Origin: Puccinellia tenuiflora
Taxonomy: Eukaryota; Streptophyta; Magnoliopsida; Poales; Poaceae
DNA: 64,000 nucleotides
Reading direction: 5' to 3'
Assembly: GCA_012064385.1 (NCBI GenBank)
Contig: QRDG01000529.1
Span: forward strand, 2,422,283 to 2,486,282
Shown here in pieces: positions 21,792 through 33,738 of this stretch; position 1 is the first letter of the stretch; every line of letters starts with the position of its first letter. The translations under genes and the position numbers were made by a program. The notes under the pieces are model-generated. The model was not told the origin of the DNA. It did not search any database and saw nothing but the letters and a program-made list of their open reading frames with translations.

Positions 21792-24223
21792 ATGGCCGGT
21801 TCTCGTGCCGAACGTCTCGCTCGCCGGACGGCTAGCGCCGCCACCGCTCCCGCAGGCCGCCCGCGTGGCCGCCCGCGTGGGGGCTCTGCTCCGGAGCGCC
21901 GTGTCGACCCCGAGCCCCGCGTCGAGCACCCTGACGACGACGACATCGACCACGCTGAGGACGACCTTGGCGAAGAGGAGGCCTCCTCCCTGCCCCCGTC
22001 GCGGGACCGTGCTGCCTCCTCGCTGGGCCGCCCTGCGCCCAGCCCGGCGACTGCGCTCCTCATGGCGCAGGAGCTGCTGCAGTACCGCCCCACGCCGGCG
22101 GCTCAGGAGGCCTGGCTCAACCGCGTTGCCGAGCTCATCGGCGCCGCTCGCGCCGCGGCACCTGCGCCGTCTCGCTCCCTGGTTCCTTCTGCGCTCGTGG
22201 GGGACGTGGCGCACGGCGCACCTCCCGCGCCTCCTCTCCAACCCACACCCGCCCCGGCTCCACCGGTTGCACCGCAACCTGCTCCAGCGGGGGCTCCTCC
22301 TCGCGACGGCCGCGCTGCATCGCACGCGTCGTCGCCGCATGACTGCCAGATCGTGCAGCGAGCCCCTGAGGACGCACGCGTGAGCATCGAGCGCGGGCAA
22401 GAACGCCGCAACCGCGCCGTCCAGGACATCGCCACCGCCGGGCGCCACCTCCGCGCCACTCTTGCCAACGGCACGGTCACCTACGGCACGACGGCCGCGT
22501 TCACTCGCAGCCTTCGTCGCGTCGTTTGGCCGGTCAAGTTCAGGCCGGACCTCCCTCCGCGCTACGACGGCAAGAACAACCCCCTGGAGTTCCTGCAGCT
22601 CTACTCTTTGGCCATCCAGGCCGCCGGGGGCGACGACAAGGTCATGGCGAACTGGTTCCCTATGGCCCTCAAGGACTCTGCGTCCTCATGGCTCACCAAC
22701 CTTCCCGCCGAGTCCATCAACTCTTGGGAGGAGCTCTGCCGGTGCTTCGTCGCCAACTTCAAGGGCACGTACGAGCGCGGCCTCACCTACAACGACCTCC
22801 GCGCCGTGCGTCAGAAGCCCGGCGAGACCCTCCGCAAGTACATCCAGCGCTTTAGCCAAGTGCGCAACAAGATCCCCAACGCCACCGACGCACAGGTCAT
22901 TTCGGCCTTCCAGGCTGGGGTCACGGACGTGCGGATGCTCGAGAAGCTCGGCATCCACGACAACATCACCACCGTCGTCAAGCTTTTCGACTTGGCGGAC
23001 AAGTGCGCCAAGGCTGAAGAGGGCCGCTTGTTCGTCAAGAACGAGCCAGGGGACCCCGCCGAGGGGTCCAAAAAGAAGAAATCCTCTGAGAAGCGCAAGA
23101 CTACTGCGGTCCTCGCGGCAGAGCCTGACGCCAAGCAGTCTCGCCAAGCTGCTACTCCAGCCGCAGGACCTGAGAAGAAGGATGATCGCCCTTCTGCATC
23201 TACCACAACAGGCACTCTCACGCCACCGAGGACTGCTTCGACATCAAGAGGCTTCGCGAGGCTCGCGAGGCTCGCGAGGCAAACGGAGGCCGCGGAGGCC
23301 GCGGCGGAGGCCGCAGCGGCCGCGGGGGGCGACGCTGGAACAACAACTACAACGACAACTACCAGCAGAACCCCCAGGCCAACGCTGCCCAGCCCGCAAA
23401 CGACAACCTGCCTGCCGAGGCTGACGAAGGCTACCAGGTGCCTCGCGGGGCAGCTTGTATCCTTGGCGGGGCTCAGGCCCCTCGCTCCAACCGCCACTTC
23501 AAGCAACTCGCTCGCGAGGTCGCGGCAGCCCTCCCTGGAGTCGAGGCCTCCAGGCCCCTCAAGTGGTCCCAGTGCCCCATTACTTTCGACTCCGGCGACC
23601 ACCCCAAGTCCACGTCAACCGTTGGCACCATCCCGTTGGTCTGCACCCCCACCATCAACAACATCGCCGTCTCTAAGACGCTCATTGATGGGGGTGCCGG
23701 CCTCAACGTCATCTCCGTCGAGACATTCGAGAAGCTGCAGGTGCCCTACGAGCGGCTCATGCCTACCAGGCCCTTCTCGGGAGTGACAGAGGGTCTTACC
23801 ACCCCCTTGGGGCAGGTGAGGCTCGCCGTCACTTTCGGCACCCAGGCCAACTACCGCACCGAGCTGATCGACTTCGACGTCGCGCACATCGGCCTACCCT
23901 ACAACGCCATACTCGGCTACCCCGCCCTCGCCAAATTCATGGCGGTGACCCACCACGCCTACAACCTCGTCAAGCTCCCTGGCTCGGGTGGCACCATTGT
24001 CATCCGCGGCGTGGTCTCGGACGCCCTGTACGCTGCGCAGGCAGCCTACAAGGCTGCCGCGGTGGCGTCACCCGCCGACGAGGACGAGGAACCCCTCCCG
24101 AGGCCCCCCGCGAAGAAGAAGCAGCTGTTCTCCCAGGAGAAGGCCGCGACAAAACAAGTGTCTCTGGAGGCAAGTGGCTCGGGGGCTTGCGTCACCATCG
24201 GCGCCAACCTGCCTCCCAAATAG
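21792..24223 (+). pseudogene. Gag and protease of Gypsy element A, frameshifted
   Basis: The frame starts at ATG 21792. Its N-terminus carries an AT-hook-like GRPRGRPRG (residues about 23-31). The capsid-like retrotrans_gag region follows at about 22520-23040 (WLTNLPAESINSWEELCRCF). Near 23185-23192 homology moves to another frame (FCIYHNRHSHATEDC, a degenerate knuckle-like site) as though one base were lost; the original frame runs on to 23786 as low-complexity sequence. The second frame holds an RGG-rich stretch and an aspartic protease with LIDGGAGLNVIS near 23680, and ends at TAG 24221-24223. Gag forms particles and the protease matures them. The break means the copy cannot make the fusion without recoding. 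Confidence 0.85.
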
Positions 24224-27200
24224 GAAAGCGCGCTCGTCGCCTTCCTCAGGGCAAACTCTGACATGTTCGCCTGGACACCGTCAGATATGTCCGGAGTACC
24301 GAGGGAGGTGATCGAGCACCACTTAGCCGTGTGCCCAAACGCACGCCCCGTCAAGCAAAAAGCGCGGCGCCAAGCGCCAGAGAAGCAAGACTTCATCGTC
24401 AAGGAAGTAGACAAGCTGAAGAAGGCCAGCATCATCAAGGAAGTGGTCCACCCCACTTGGCTCGCCAATGGTGTGGTCGTCCCCAAGCACACCGGAGGGA
24501 GTCGCCTCTGCATCGACTTCACCGACCTCAACAAGGCCTGCCCCAAGGACCCCTATCCCCTCCCGAGGATCGACCAGATCGTAGACTCCACCGCCGGCTG
24601 CGCGCTCCTCTGTTTTCTGGATGCCTTCTCTGGTTATCACCAGATCAAGATGGCGAAGGAGGACGAGGAGAAGACAGCATTTCTCACCCCTTGCGGTGTG
24701 TTCTGCTACGTCTGTATGCCCTTCGGTCTGAAGAACGCTGGCGCCACTTTCCAGCGCCTCATGAGGATCGCCTTGGGAGCTCAAATGGGGAGGAATGCAG
24801 AGGCCTACGTCGACGACATCGTCGTCAAAACCCGCGAGAAGGACACGCTCATCCAGGACCTCGAGGAGACCTTTGCCAACCTGCGCAAGGTCAACATCAA
24901 GCTGAACCCCGCCAAGTGCGTCTTCGGGGTCCCTTCAGGCAAGCTCCTCGGTTTCCTGGTATCCCACCGCGGCATTGAGGCCAACCCAGACAAGATCAAG
25001 GCCATAGAGCAGATGCAGCCCCCTCGTCGCCTCAAGGACATGCAACGCTTAGCGGGATGTATGGCCAGCCTTGGCCGTTTCATCTCCAAGTTCGGTGAGA
25101 GGGCGCTGCCATTTTTCAAGATCATGAAGAGGTCCGGTCCTTTCAAGTGGACCCCCGAAGCAGCAAAGGCCTTTGAGGACTTGAAGAAATACCTGGCGAG
25201 CCCACCCATCATGGTCGCCCCACGCCCTCGCGAGCCTCTGAAGCTGTACCTTGCAGCCACTCCTCAGACGGCAAGCGCGGTCTTGGTGGCTGAAAGAGAA
25301 GAGCCAGTCCTCGACAAGCAGAACTCCACCTCGCCAAGCCCAGAACCCCCCGACAAGGAAGCAGCCTCGTCAGGCCCCCAGCCCCAAGAAAACCTCGCCA
25401 AGGACTCCACCGAGCCTGGGGAGGAGCCAGCCGCTACCGCACCAACAACTGCCCTCGTCGAGCACCCTGTGTACTTCGTCAGCACAGTGCTGCGGGATGC
25501 TCGCGAGCGCTATCCCATGCAGCAAAAGCTCCTTTTCTCGCTCCTCATCGCCTCCAGGAAGCTGCGCCACTACTTCCAGGGTCACCCCATCAAGGTGGTC
25601 ACCTCATATCCCCTGGAGCAGGTTCTGCGCAACCCGAACGCGACAGATCGCGTCGCAGGCTGGGGCATTGAGCTACAGCCTTTCGAGCTGGAGTTTGACA
25701 CCACCAGGGTCATCAAGGGCAGAGTGCTGGCTGATTTCATGGCCGAGTGGACGGACACGCGCAAAGACGAAGAGCTCCCAGAAGAGGAGGTTACAGCCTC
25801 AGGAGGAACGACGCCAAGCCACTGGACCATGCACTTCGACGGTGCCTTTGCGGCCAGGAGTGCAGGGGCTGGCGCCGTTCTCACCTCACCAACAGGCGAC
25901 AAGCTCTACTACGCCGTCCAACTGTGCTTTAAGGACAGCGACAAGGTCTCCAACAACATCGCTGAGTATGAAGGCCTCCTCGCCGGGCTCAAAGCCGCCA
26001 TCGCCCTCGGCATCAAGTACATCCTCATCAAGGGCGACTCCCAGCTCCTCGTCAACTTCTCCAACAAAAGCTACACGCCTAAGGACACCTACATGGTGGC
26101 CTACCTTGAAGAGGTACGCAGGCTGGAAAAACACTTCAGGGGCATGGAGCTTAAGCACATCCCACGGGCAGAAAACCAAGAAGCAGATGAAATTGCTCGG
26201 CGAGCAGCAAGAAGAGAAGCCCAGAAACCTGGAGTGTTCGAGGAGAGGCTCACCAAGGCCTCAGTCAAGCAACCTGTGGTCAACTTCAGCATCGACGAGG
26301 AGCTCCCACCTGCCCCACCGAGCGGAGCACCAAACTGTGGGTTGCCCTCGGGCGATCGCTTGCTGCTGACTCTAGTACAACAAGACACTGGTTGGATCGA
26401 CGAGATCAAGAACTACCTACAGAATCGAGCCCTCCCCGAAAACGACGCAGAAGCCGAGAGAATTGCTCGCCAGGCCAAGTCCTATTGCCTCCACGACGGG
26501 GACCTGTACCGAAAGCGACCCAATGGGGTTGCGTTGCGGTGTGTCCCTGCCGAGGAGGGCCGCCAGCTCATCAACGACATACACAGCGGCGAGTGCGGCC
26601 ACCACTCTTCCTCGCGCACCATTGCAGGCAAGGTTTTCCGGAGTGGTTTCTACTGACCCTCAGTGCTTCAAGATGCTGCCGAAATCGTCCAAACCTGCGA
26701 CGCATGCCAATTTCACGCCAAGCAAATCCACCAGCCCGCGCAAGGACTCCAGACGATCCCGCTCTCCTGGCCGTTCACGGTCTGGGGGCTGGACCTGCTG
26801 GGACCCTTCCCACGAGCGCTCGGGGGCTACCGCTATCTCTACGTCGCCATCGACAAATTCACCAAGTGGCCTGAGGTGGAGCCCGTGCGCACCATTCCGG
26901 CGAAGTCGGCGGTAAAATTCATAAGGAGCCTGGTCTGCCGTTTCGGCGTGCCCAACCGCATCATCACCGACAACGGCTCACAATTCATCAGTGGCGCCTT
27001 CAAGTCCTACTGCGGCAGCATCGGTGCCCAAATCTGCTACGCCTCGGTGGCGCATCCACGAAGCAACGGGCAGGCCGAACGAGCCAACGCCGAGGTGCTC
27101 AAGGGCCTCAAGACGAGAAGCTTCAACCGCCTCAAGGCCAGCGGCAAGCATTGGATCGATGAGCTCCCCTCGGTGCTCTGGTCTATCCGCACCACGCCAA

Positions 27201-27628
27201 CAAAGCCAACTGGTGAGACGCCGTTCTCCCTTGTCTATGGCGCTGAAGCCGTCCTCCCCAGCGAGATCACTCATGGCTCTCCGCGAGTCTTGGCTTTCAA
27301 GGAGGCTGAGGTGGACGAACTCCGCAACGACGACCTACTGCTGCTTGAAGGGCTCCGCCGCAATGCGGCCCTGAGAGCAGCAAGGTACCAGCAAGACCTC
27401 CGTCGCTATCACAGCCGCCACATCCGGCCACGCACTCTCGAAGTAGGAGACCTTGTATTGAGGAGAATCCTCTCCAGGGCAGGCCTCCACAAGCTCTCAC
27501 CAATGTGGGAAGGCCCCTACAGAGTCGTGCACATCGCCAGGCCTGGCTCTGCGCGGCTCGAGACGGAGGACGGCATCCCTGTCGCCAACCCCTGGAACAT
27601 CCAGCACTTGCGCAAGTTCTACCCCTGA
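24224..27628 (+). pseudogene. RT, RNase H and integrase of Gypsy element A
   Basis: In the same frame as protease, directly after its TAG. RT covers about 24263-25250, with LDAFSGYHQI and the catalytic YVDDIV at 24806-24823. An acidic proline-rich insert follows (25300-25450). RNase H begins at MHFDGAF (25830) and includes AEYEGL, KGDSQLL and RAENQEAD. Integrase starts with an HHCC region (HSGECGHH ... CDACQ) that is cut by an in-frame TGA at 26654-26656, where relatives have Trp. The core keeps LDLLGPF, ITDNGSQF and NGQAERAN (D, D, E). The frame ends at TGA 27626-27628 with an FYP-type terminus. One point mutation disables an otherwise long open pol. Confidence 0.88.
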
Positions 27629-28843
27629 TCGCCCTCGGCGAGCAATTTTTTGCATCAAGGGAGAGCCACGCGCCATCATCCTTAACGAGGAAAAATTTCG
27701 GGCTCCCCTCTCTACTATACGTTGCCGCGGGCCGTTCGAGAAGACTCCCAAGCCACCAAACCTCGGCATGGTAACCTTTTCAGGCACCATGTCTTGGCGA
27801 GGTGGATCCCCATGCCGGTCATGGTGGAACACAGGCTAAAAAGCCACCCCCGCATAGGGGCCCCCTGAGCTCTCTCTACATGCGTCTGCCTCGGGCACGC
27901 CCCTCGAGAGTCTCAGCCACAGAATGTGGACCCCATGCCAAGAGCATGGAGGATTTTTTGTGCTTCTGGCCACGCCAGTGTAATGAACCTATGTTTCAGG
28001 CCAATTTGAACATTTGCGCATCGCGCCAACGTATTTTGTTGCTTCGGTGTTGTTTGCTTCGGTGTTATTTGCCTTTCTTTCTCGCTCGTATGATCCCTCC
28101 TGTGTATCTCACGAGCGGGGGCTAGCAGGGTGCCATGCTACGGGAGCATCCCGGCAGCGCCTAAAACCCAAGGGATCCGAGCTCTGAACTTGCGGGTCAG
28201 CTCTCATGCATGTCAACTCCCAAGGAGCTCTGAACTCATGGGTCAGCTCCCGCGCACGTCAACTCACCAGGGATCACCAAAACCTTGGTGCCTGTTTCTC
28301 CTCGCGAGACACACATGAAGGAACCTACGAGCACCATAAGATTCTTTAGCTATCCATTGCTTGTGGGTACGCCTTTTTCTCCAAGTGCAGGAAAACAGGC
28401 TCTCCAAGCCGCAGGCAACAACAAAGCGAAAACGCCTCGCTTGGGAACCAACACTCTTTCCAAGGCGGAAACGCCTCGTCAAGCTAAGTTTCCTCTTGCT
28501 GGTTTCTGCCCCTCGAGTCTCTTTTCTCTCTCCCACGCTTCATGGGCTGCTTGCACGTCAAAGGGGAGCCCCAAGCATCGCGCTTCGCGGAGCTCTTACT
28601 TCTTGAGGCCTCACGCACCCCCCGGACTTGTGGAGCACTGACTCGCACATACCGAAGCGGCGGTGGTGTAGCGCTAAGGGAGGATCCTAAGACGTAGAGC
28701 GAAAAAGACATGAAGGGAAAAGACAAAAGCCACCCAAGGGGCATTCACAAGCACGTTCCCAAGCTAAAAGCAAGTCTTTACAAAAGTTATTACAACCAGA
28801 ATACCACGATAATGTGCCTCATGCGCGACCAGCTACAGGAAGT
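27629..28843 (+). other. Spacer between pol and the antisense gene of element A
   Basis: 1.2 kb of GC-rich sequence with no supported frame. A ~50-bp direct repeat occurs at about 28169-28265 (GGAGCTCTGAACT...GGGTCAGCTCC and a near copy). The two genes converge here, so it should contain the 3' end of the antisense transcript. Confidence 0.55.
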
Positions 28844-31800
28844 TCAGGCCGTCGCGCCTCCCGAGGTCCCCGCTCCATCCGCGCCAGCTCCTGCTTCCAG
28901 GGCATCTCCCTCGCCGTCGCCTTCGTCTTCATCGACCAAGACTTGGTCGTACTTCTTGGCGAGAACCTCGGCGGCCTCCCCTGCCTTGCTGCGGATCTCG
29001 ACCGGCTCCATCACGGCCTCGAGGTTGAACGAGGGCCAGAGCTTCAGAAGATTGCTGAAGACGCGGCTGATGGCAAGGACGAGGAGATCGCGGCTCTCCG
29101 CCACAACGCGCTCGTCGAAGCGCTTCGCGACCTTTTCAATCTCCTCGAGGAATTGCCCGAAGAATTGCGTGTGCGCTGCCTCGTCGTCGATCCCTTCGGA
29201 GGGAAGGTGGGGGACCTCGATCCTCAAGTCGTCCCCGATGGCGTTCGCGCGGCGAACCAACTCGTGGAGCATGAGCTGGCGCTGGCGCGTCATGACCCGG
29301 TTGTGCCGCGCGGAGTCCTGCGCTTGCTCTGCGCGGTCCGCGGCCGGCCCCACCTGTTGCTGGAGGTCGCTCAGGTCAGCCTTCAGGGCGGCAATCTCTT
29401 TCTCCGCGCGAGCCAGCGCCTCCTGGGCGTGCTGAAGGCGGGAGGTCAATTCCCTCTCCGACTCCTCGAGCCCCTCGATCCGATGCAGGAATTCGTTGCG
29501 TTTCATCGTGAAGCGTTCTTCCTGTTTCGTGGCCTTGGCGTCATAGTCATTGGCGAGGCTCTCGCGGATGCGCTCAACCCTGGCGTCAGCCTCCTCCTGG
29601 GTCCTTTTCTGCTTCATCGCGAGGTCAGCGTTGGCCTTGTCGTGGCGCTCCTTGCGGGTGGCCTCGCTCCTGGCCACTGAGTTCTCGCGCTCCTGCAGCA
29701 GCCCTTCGCGGGTGGCCTGCTCCTCCTCCAGGGAGTGGACCTGCTCTTCGCGCCGATCCAGCTCTTTCTCCCGGAGGGAGAGCTCTTCCTCGCGCTTCTT
29801 CAGCCCGGTCTCGCGAGGCATTAGCTGCCCCTCGCGAGCGTCCAGCTGCTCGCGCAGCTCCTTCAAGACGGTCCTCGCGGCCTCGGACTCATTGGCGAAC
29901 TTCTCTTCGTGAGCCGCCAGCTCCTGGTGCTTGGCGGTGGTATCCGTCTCCAGTGCCTCCCGGGCAGCGTCCAGCTGGCCCATGACCTCGGCCGCCTCCC
30001 GCTTGACGCTGTCGCGGGTCTCCTTCGCGAAGCGCATCGCTTCCTCACGCGCCATTCTTGCCGCCGCGTCTTGCCGGCGACACATTTCCACCCGCTCGTG
30101 GAGAAGGGCCCAGGCGTCGGCAAGCCTCGCCCACTCCTTCTCCATGGCGAGATCCTCCTTGGCGAGCTGCGCCGCCAGCTCGTCAAGCGCCTGCCGCGAT
30201 TGGCGAATGACGACGTCGCGGCGAACCGCGCGAGGGCGCGGCTCACCCAGCGCCAAGACCCCTGCATCCTTGTGGGGCGCGGAGGCCTCGACGCTTGTCG
30301 AGGCGCCTAGGGCATCCTGCCTCGAGCTTGTAGCGGCCCCCGCCGCGGCATGGGGGCTCGTGGGGGCGTCTCCCTCACCGCCCGCATCGAGAGCCCTCGG
30401 GGGGCTGGGCATCTCCTCGCCCCTGGCCCCGTCGCTCGGGGGCTCCAGAGGCTTCTCTGCCTCCCGCTCTTCAGGGGCGCTCCCCGCCCCCTCCGTGGTG
30501 GCCGCGTCTGCCGTGGCCGCGGGGGTACCTGCCCTCCTTGTGGAAGCCTCCCTTGCCGCTGGGGGCGACTCCGCGATGATCTCTTCGTCCACCTCCTCTT
30601 CTTCCGCGCGGTGCTCCGCCGCGGGAGGAGTAGCCGCCCGAGTAGGCGGAGGCGTCGCCAGCTCGATCACCTCCTCCACGCGGTGCTCGACCGCGGGGGG
30701 AGAGGCAGCCCTAGCTGGAGGCGACGCCGCCTCTTCAATCATCACCCCCTCCACGCGGCGCTCACCTGCGGGAGGAGCTGACTCCTGCTGCTGCCCGATA
30801 GCCGCTTGCCGAGGCTCGTCAGCCATATGCTGCAGCTCGACGGCCGTCTGCTGCGACTCGTCGGCCACAGGTGTCTCGGCGGTGCAGGCGATCTCCCCGA
30901 GCTTGCGGAGTCGCCGCTTTTTCGGCGCCGCGGGTACACTGAAAAACACAGCCAAGCAAAAATCCTTCAGGAGGGGATTCGCAGAAGCAAACGCTGAAAG
31001 GAAAGGAAAGAGCCAAACTCACTCGTCGACCGCTCTCCACACCCTCTTCTTCCCTTTTGGCGGCTGGAGAGTGCTCGCTCCGACCTGCTCATGGGGCACC
31101 GCTACCTTCTCGCGAGGAGCTTCCCTCGTGGCGCCCCCGTCGTCGCCGGAAGAGATCTCCTGGAGGTCCTCGCCAGGCGGCGCGTTCCTCGAGCCTACGT
31201 CGCCCCCGAGGGGCCGGCACCCTTTGAAGCCTCGTCCTCCTCGGACCCTTCGTCCTCGTCTGGCTCCAGCGCGTCGCCCTCCTGCTCTTGTTCCGCCGCC
31301 CACGGGTTGCGGCGGGGCCCAACAAGCCTCGCGGGCTTGATATCCCATTCGTCGAAGTGGGGCAGGAGCTTGCGGGCTTCTCGCACTCGCTCCTCTGTGT
31401 AGGCGAACAGCGGCAAGGCGTCGTCGTTGCTTGGGGCCGGAACGGACGCCGTGGCGAAGAGGACTTTCATGATCCGCTTCATCTCGTCCGGGGTAAAGTC
31501 GACGGGGCTGAGGCGCATCCTGTCACCCGGGCCCGAATAGGTCCACATCGGCTTCGAGTGCCACTGGAGAGGAGCAATGCGGCGCGAGACGAAGTCCATC
31601 GCCACCATCCGGCCGGTGAGCCCGGCCTCGCGGAGCACCTGAATACGCTCGTATACTGCCTCAAGCTTGGGACCCTCAAATTCACCGCTCGCCCAACGCG
31701 CCCACTTCCTCGGGGGCGCCACGGGAACCTCCAGGTGGCGGTTCGACGACTTGGTGCCGACGAAGACCCACTTCTCGCGGAACTTCTCCACCTTCTTCGT

Positions 31801-32364
31801 CACCTCGGTGATGGCGTTCTCACCCTGCCATGCGATGGGGATGTACTCTTCACTCCTGGCGGCGGCGATGCGGAAGGAGACGCACCCAAATCGTTCGTTC
31901 GACTTGGTGCTCCGGAGGGAGTAGAAGCTCCGGAAGAGCGCCACCGAGGGGCGGACACCGACATACGCCTCGCAGAGGTAGGCGAAGATGGCGAGAATGA
32001 GCACGGAGTTTGGATGAAGATGGAGCAGCTGGATTCGGTATGCCTCAAGGACCCCTAGGAGAAAACTGGAGAAAGGAGGAACGAAGCCGGCAAAGAGTGT
32101 GTGAAAGAAGATGGGGTAGAACCCCGCGCCGACCCTGCTGCTACCGGGCGCTATGTTGGTGGCGCCAAGCTCGTGGGTGTTGGAGGCCACCATGAGCCGC
32201 ACCTTGGAAACCGCCGACGCGCTGATAAGGGACTCAGGCATCGTCCCCTGGGGCGCAGCGCCCCGCGCCGCCACTGGCGCAGCGTCCCACGCCGCCGCCG
32301 CCGACGAGCTCGCTTGCGCGGTGGCCTTGCCCTTCAAATCGGTGGCTGCTCTCTTGGGCGCCAT
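28844..32364 (-). pseudogene. Antisense gene of Gypsy element A (PF04195-type, two exons)
   Basis: Exon 1 starts at ATG 32364 and encodes MAPKRAATDLKG..., then a region like the putative plant transposon domain PF04195 (Transposase_28; residues about 60-330, with FVSRRIAPLQWHSKP). Near 31195-31215 the frame must shift once to reach the KGKKRVWRAVD ending. A GTGAGT donor at 31022 and a TTTTTCAG acceptor ending at 30939 bound an 84-nt intron whose removal joins the frames in phase. Exon 2 (30938-28844) holds KKRRLRKLG, a low-complexity Ala/Pro/Glu region, then a long coiled coil (about 30200-29350) and an acidic tail. Its role in the element is unknown. The frameshift makes this copy doubtful as a protein gene. 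An equivalent spliced gene is present in element B. Confidence 0.72.
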
Positions 32365-32670
32365 TGGTCACCGGAGAAGAAGAAGAGTACTCTGGAGATT
32401 GGAGTTCTCTGGAGAGTTTGGAGGCGTGGAGAGAAGTGTGCGGAGGAGTTACGGGAGAAGTAATGGGCGCCGCCTGCGCGCCCAGGCTTTATTGACCAGC
32501 ACTCGAGTCGTGGCGGGCCCCGCCACGTCGCCCGTTGGAGCCGAGGAGGCCGTAGCCGCGGGCGCAACCGCTGCGTGACACGTGTCGCGGCCCTGTCAGG
32601 CATCTTTGGCCCCTCGACGCTTCGCCTTCGTCATGGGCCTCGGCGTGCCCATCGCGGGCCCGGGGGCTAC

Positions 32671-33738
32671 TGTCGGCACAGTGGAAACCAGGGTACCACG
32701 AGCCGGCCTGCCAGGGCCCACAAGATTCCTCGGATGATTTTCGCTAAGGACCAGGCTCTCCAAGCCTGGCGAGCTTCGCGAGGATTTCTCTCCTCACGAA
32801 GGGTTCTTCTCCTCGCCAAAGGTTCTTTCCCTTGGCGAGGGATCGCTCTTCGACAAGGCGTCTTCGACGCCGCCCGCAATTCTACTAAGGACCAAGCCGA
32901 AAGGCTTGGCGAGGCCTTTCGCCTCGCGAAGCGCTTTCCTCGTGAAGCCATCTCTGCCCCCGCGGCAGAGCGCACATGGACTCTGCGCCATGTGCAGAGT
33001 GACGCGCGTGCCTACGCGCGGTGACGACGACGCCGCAGTTGCCGTTTCCATGTATAAAGCAGTCAACAAAGCGGAGCCAAGCAAAGCGGACAACGAGTAT
33101 TGCCTCTTTGGTGACAAGGGAACAGTCTGCAGCTACGCTCCAAGGATGACGTCACCGTGGGCCACCTCCCACCTCGGCAAGCGCCAGCTCCCTGTCCAGC
33201 TGGTCGGTGCCCCTTTTCAGCTTTGGTGACGCCGTTCTCCTGCCGTGGACCGCGTCCACGAGCTGCATCTTTATGGTAGACCTTACCTTTACGGTGCACC
33301 GCGCCTCCTCCTTCGTCGCCATGTGGTAGCCCTTCCCGCCCAAATGTTTGGGCGGAAGAGGTCCAGGACGCCTATAAAAGGAGGAGGAGCACGTCCAAGC
33401 TAGGGGTTGGTTTTTCTTCTAGTCCAGGAGCCTACCCAAAAACCCTAGATCTGGAGATCAACCAGTAGCCATTGTTAGCCACCTCGAGCTCGATAAGCTC
33501 TCTCCTTGTACTGTGAACTCTCCAAGCAGTGCAATACACCATAGCAGGACGTAGGGGTTTTACCTCCACAAGAGGGCCCTGAACCTGGGTAATACCTTGT
33601 GTCAATCTCTGCAGTGTCGTCCGCATCGAGCCTGACGAGCACCGTCGCCGGAGCACGTTGTGGATTGTTTGACTCCGTGTTCAGCCCCTTACACGATACC
33701 TTGGAGACACCCCTAGTTCCTGGGGACAATCTCCGACA
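32671..33738 (+). repeat. 3' LTR of Gypsy element A
   Basis: 1,068 bp, TGTCGG...CCGACA, near-identical to 20670-21740. A purine/G-rich stretch (GGGCCCGGGGGCTAC) precedes it as the likely polypurine tract. Confidence 0.88.

Larger units (their letters stand above)
20670..33738 (+). mobile_element. Gypsy element A (Tat/Retand-like) with antisense gene
   Basis: This 13.1-kb element has LTRs at 20670-21740 and 32671-33738, both TGTCGG...CCGACA. The plus strand holds gag, protease, RT, RNase H and integrase in the Ty3/Gypsy order. A spliced gene of the PF04195 (Transposase_28) type lies on the minus strand between pol and the 3' LTR, which is a hallmark of grass Tat-lineage elements. The coding region carries one gag frameshift, a TAG between protease and RT, and a TGA in integrase. 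Flanks AAGAA (left) and CCCCC (right) do not match. The LTRs differ by a few percent by eye. Confidence 0.9.

Noticed and set aside
23180..23200. Programmed ribosomal frameshift between gag and protease in element A
   Set aside because: No slippery heptamer is visible, the break lies within conserved sequence, and the original frame drifts into low-complexity protein; a single-base loss explains it better. Element B breaks at other places.
22811..23602. Long antisense frames opposite gag-pol of element A
   Set aside because: High GC removes stop codons; the plus strand carries recognisable gag, protease and pol motifs and the opposite frames carry none.
29550..31340. Plus-strand frames of 120-469 codons between pol and 3' LTR of element A
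   Set aside because: They mirror the minus-strand coiled-coil gene, giving Ser/Arg/Ala-rich products; splice signals and the PF04195-like domain are on the minus strand.
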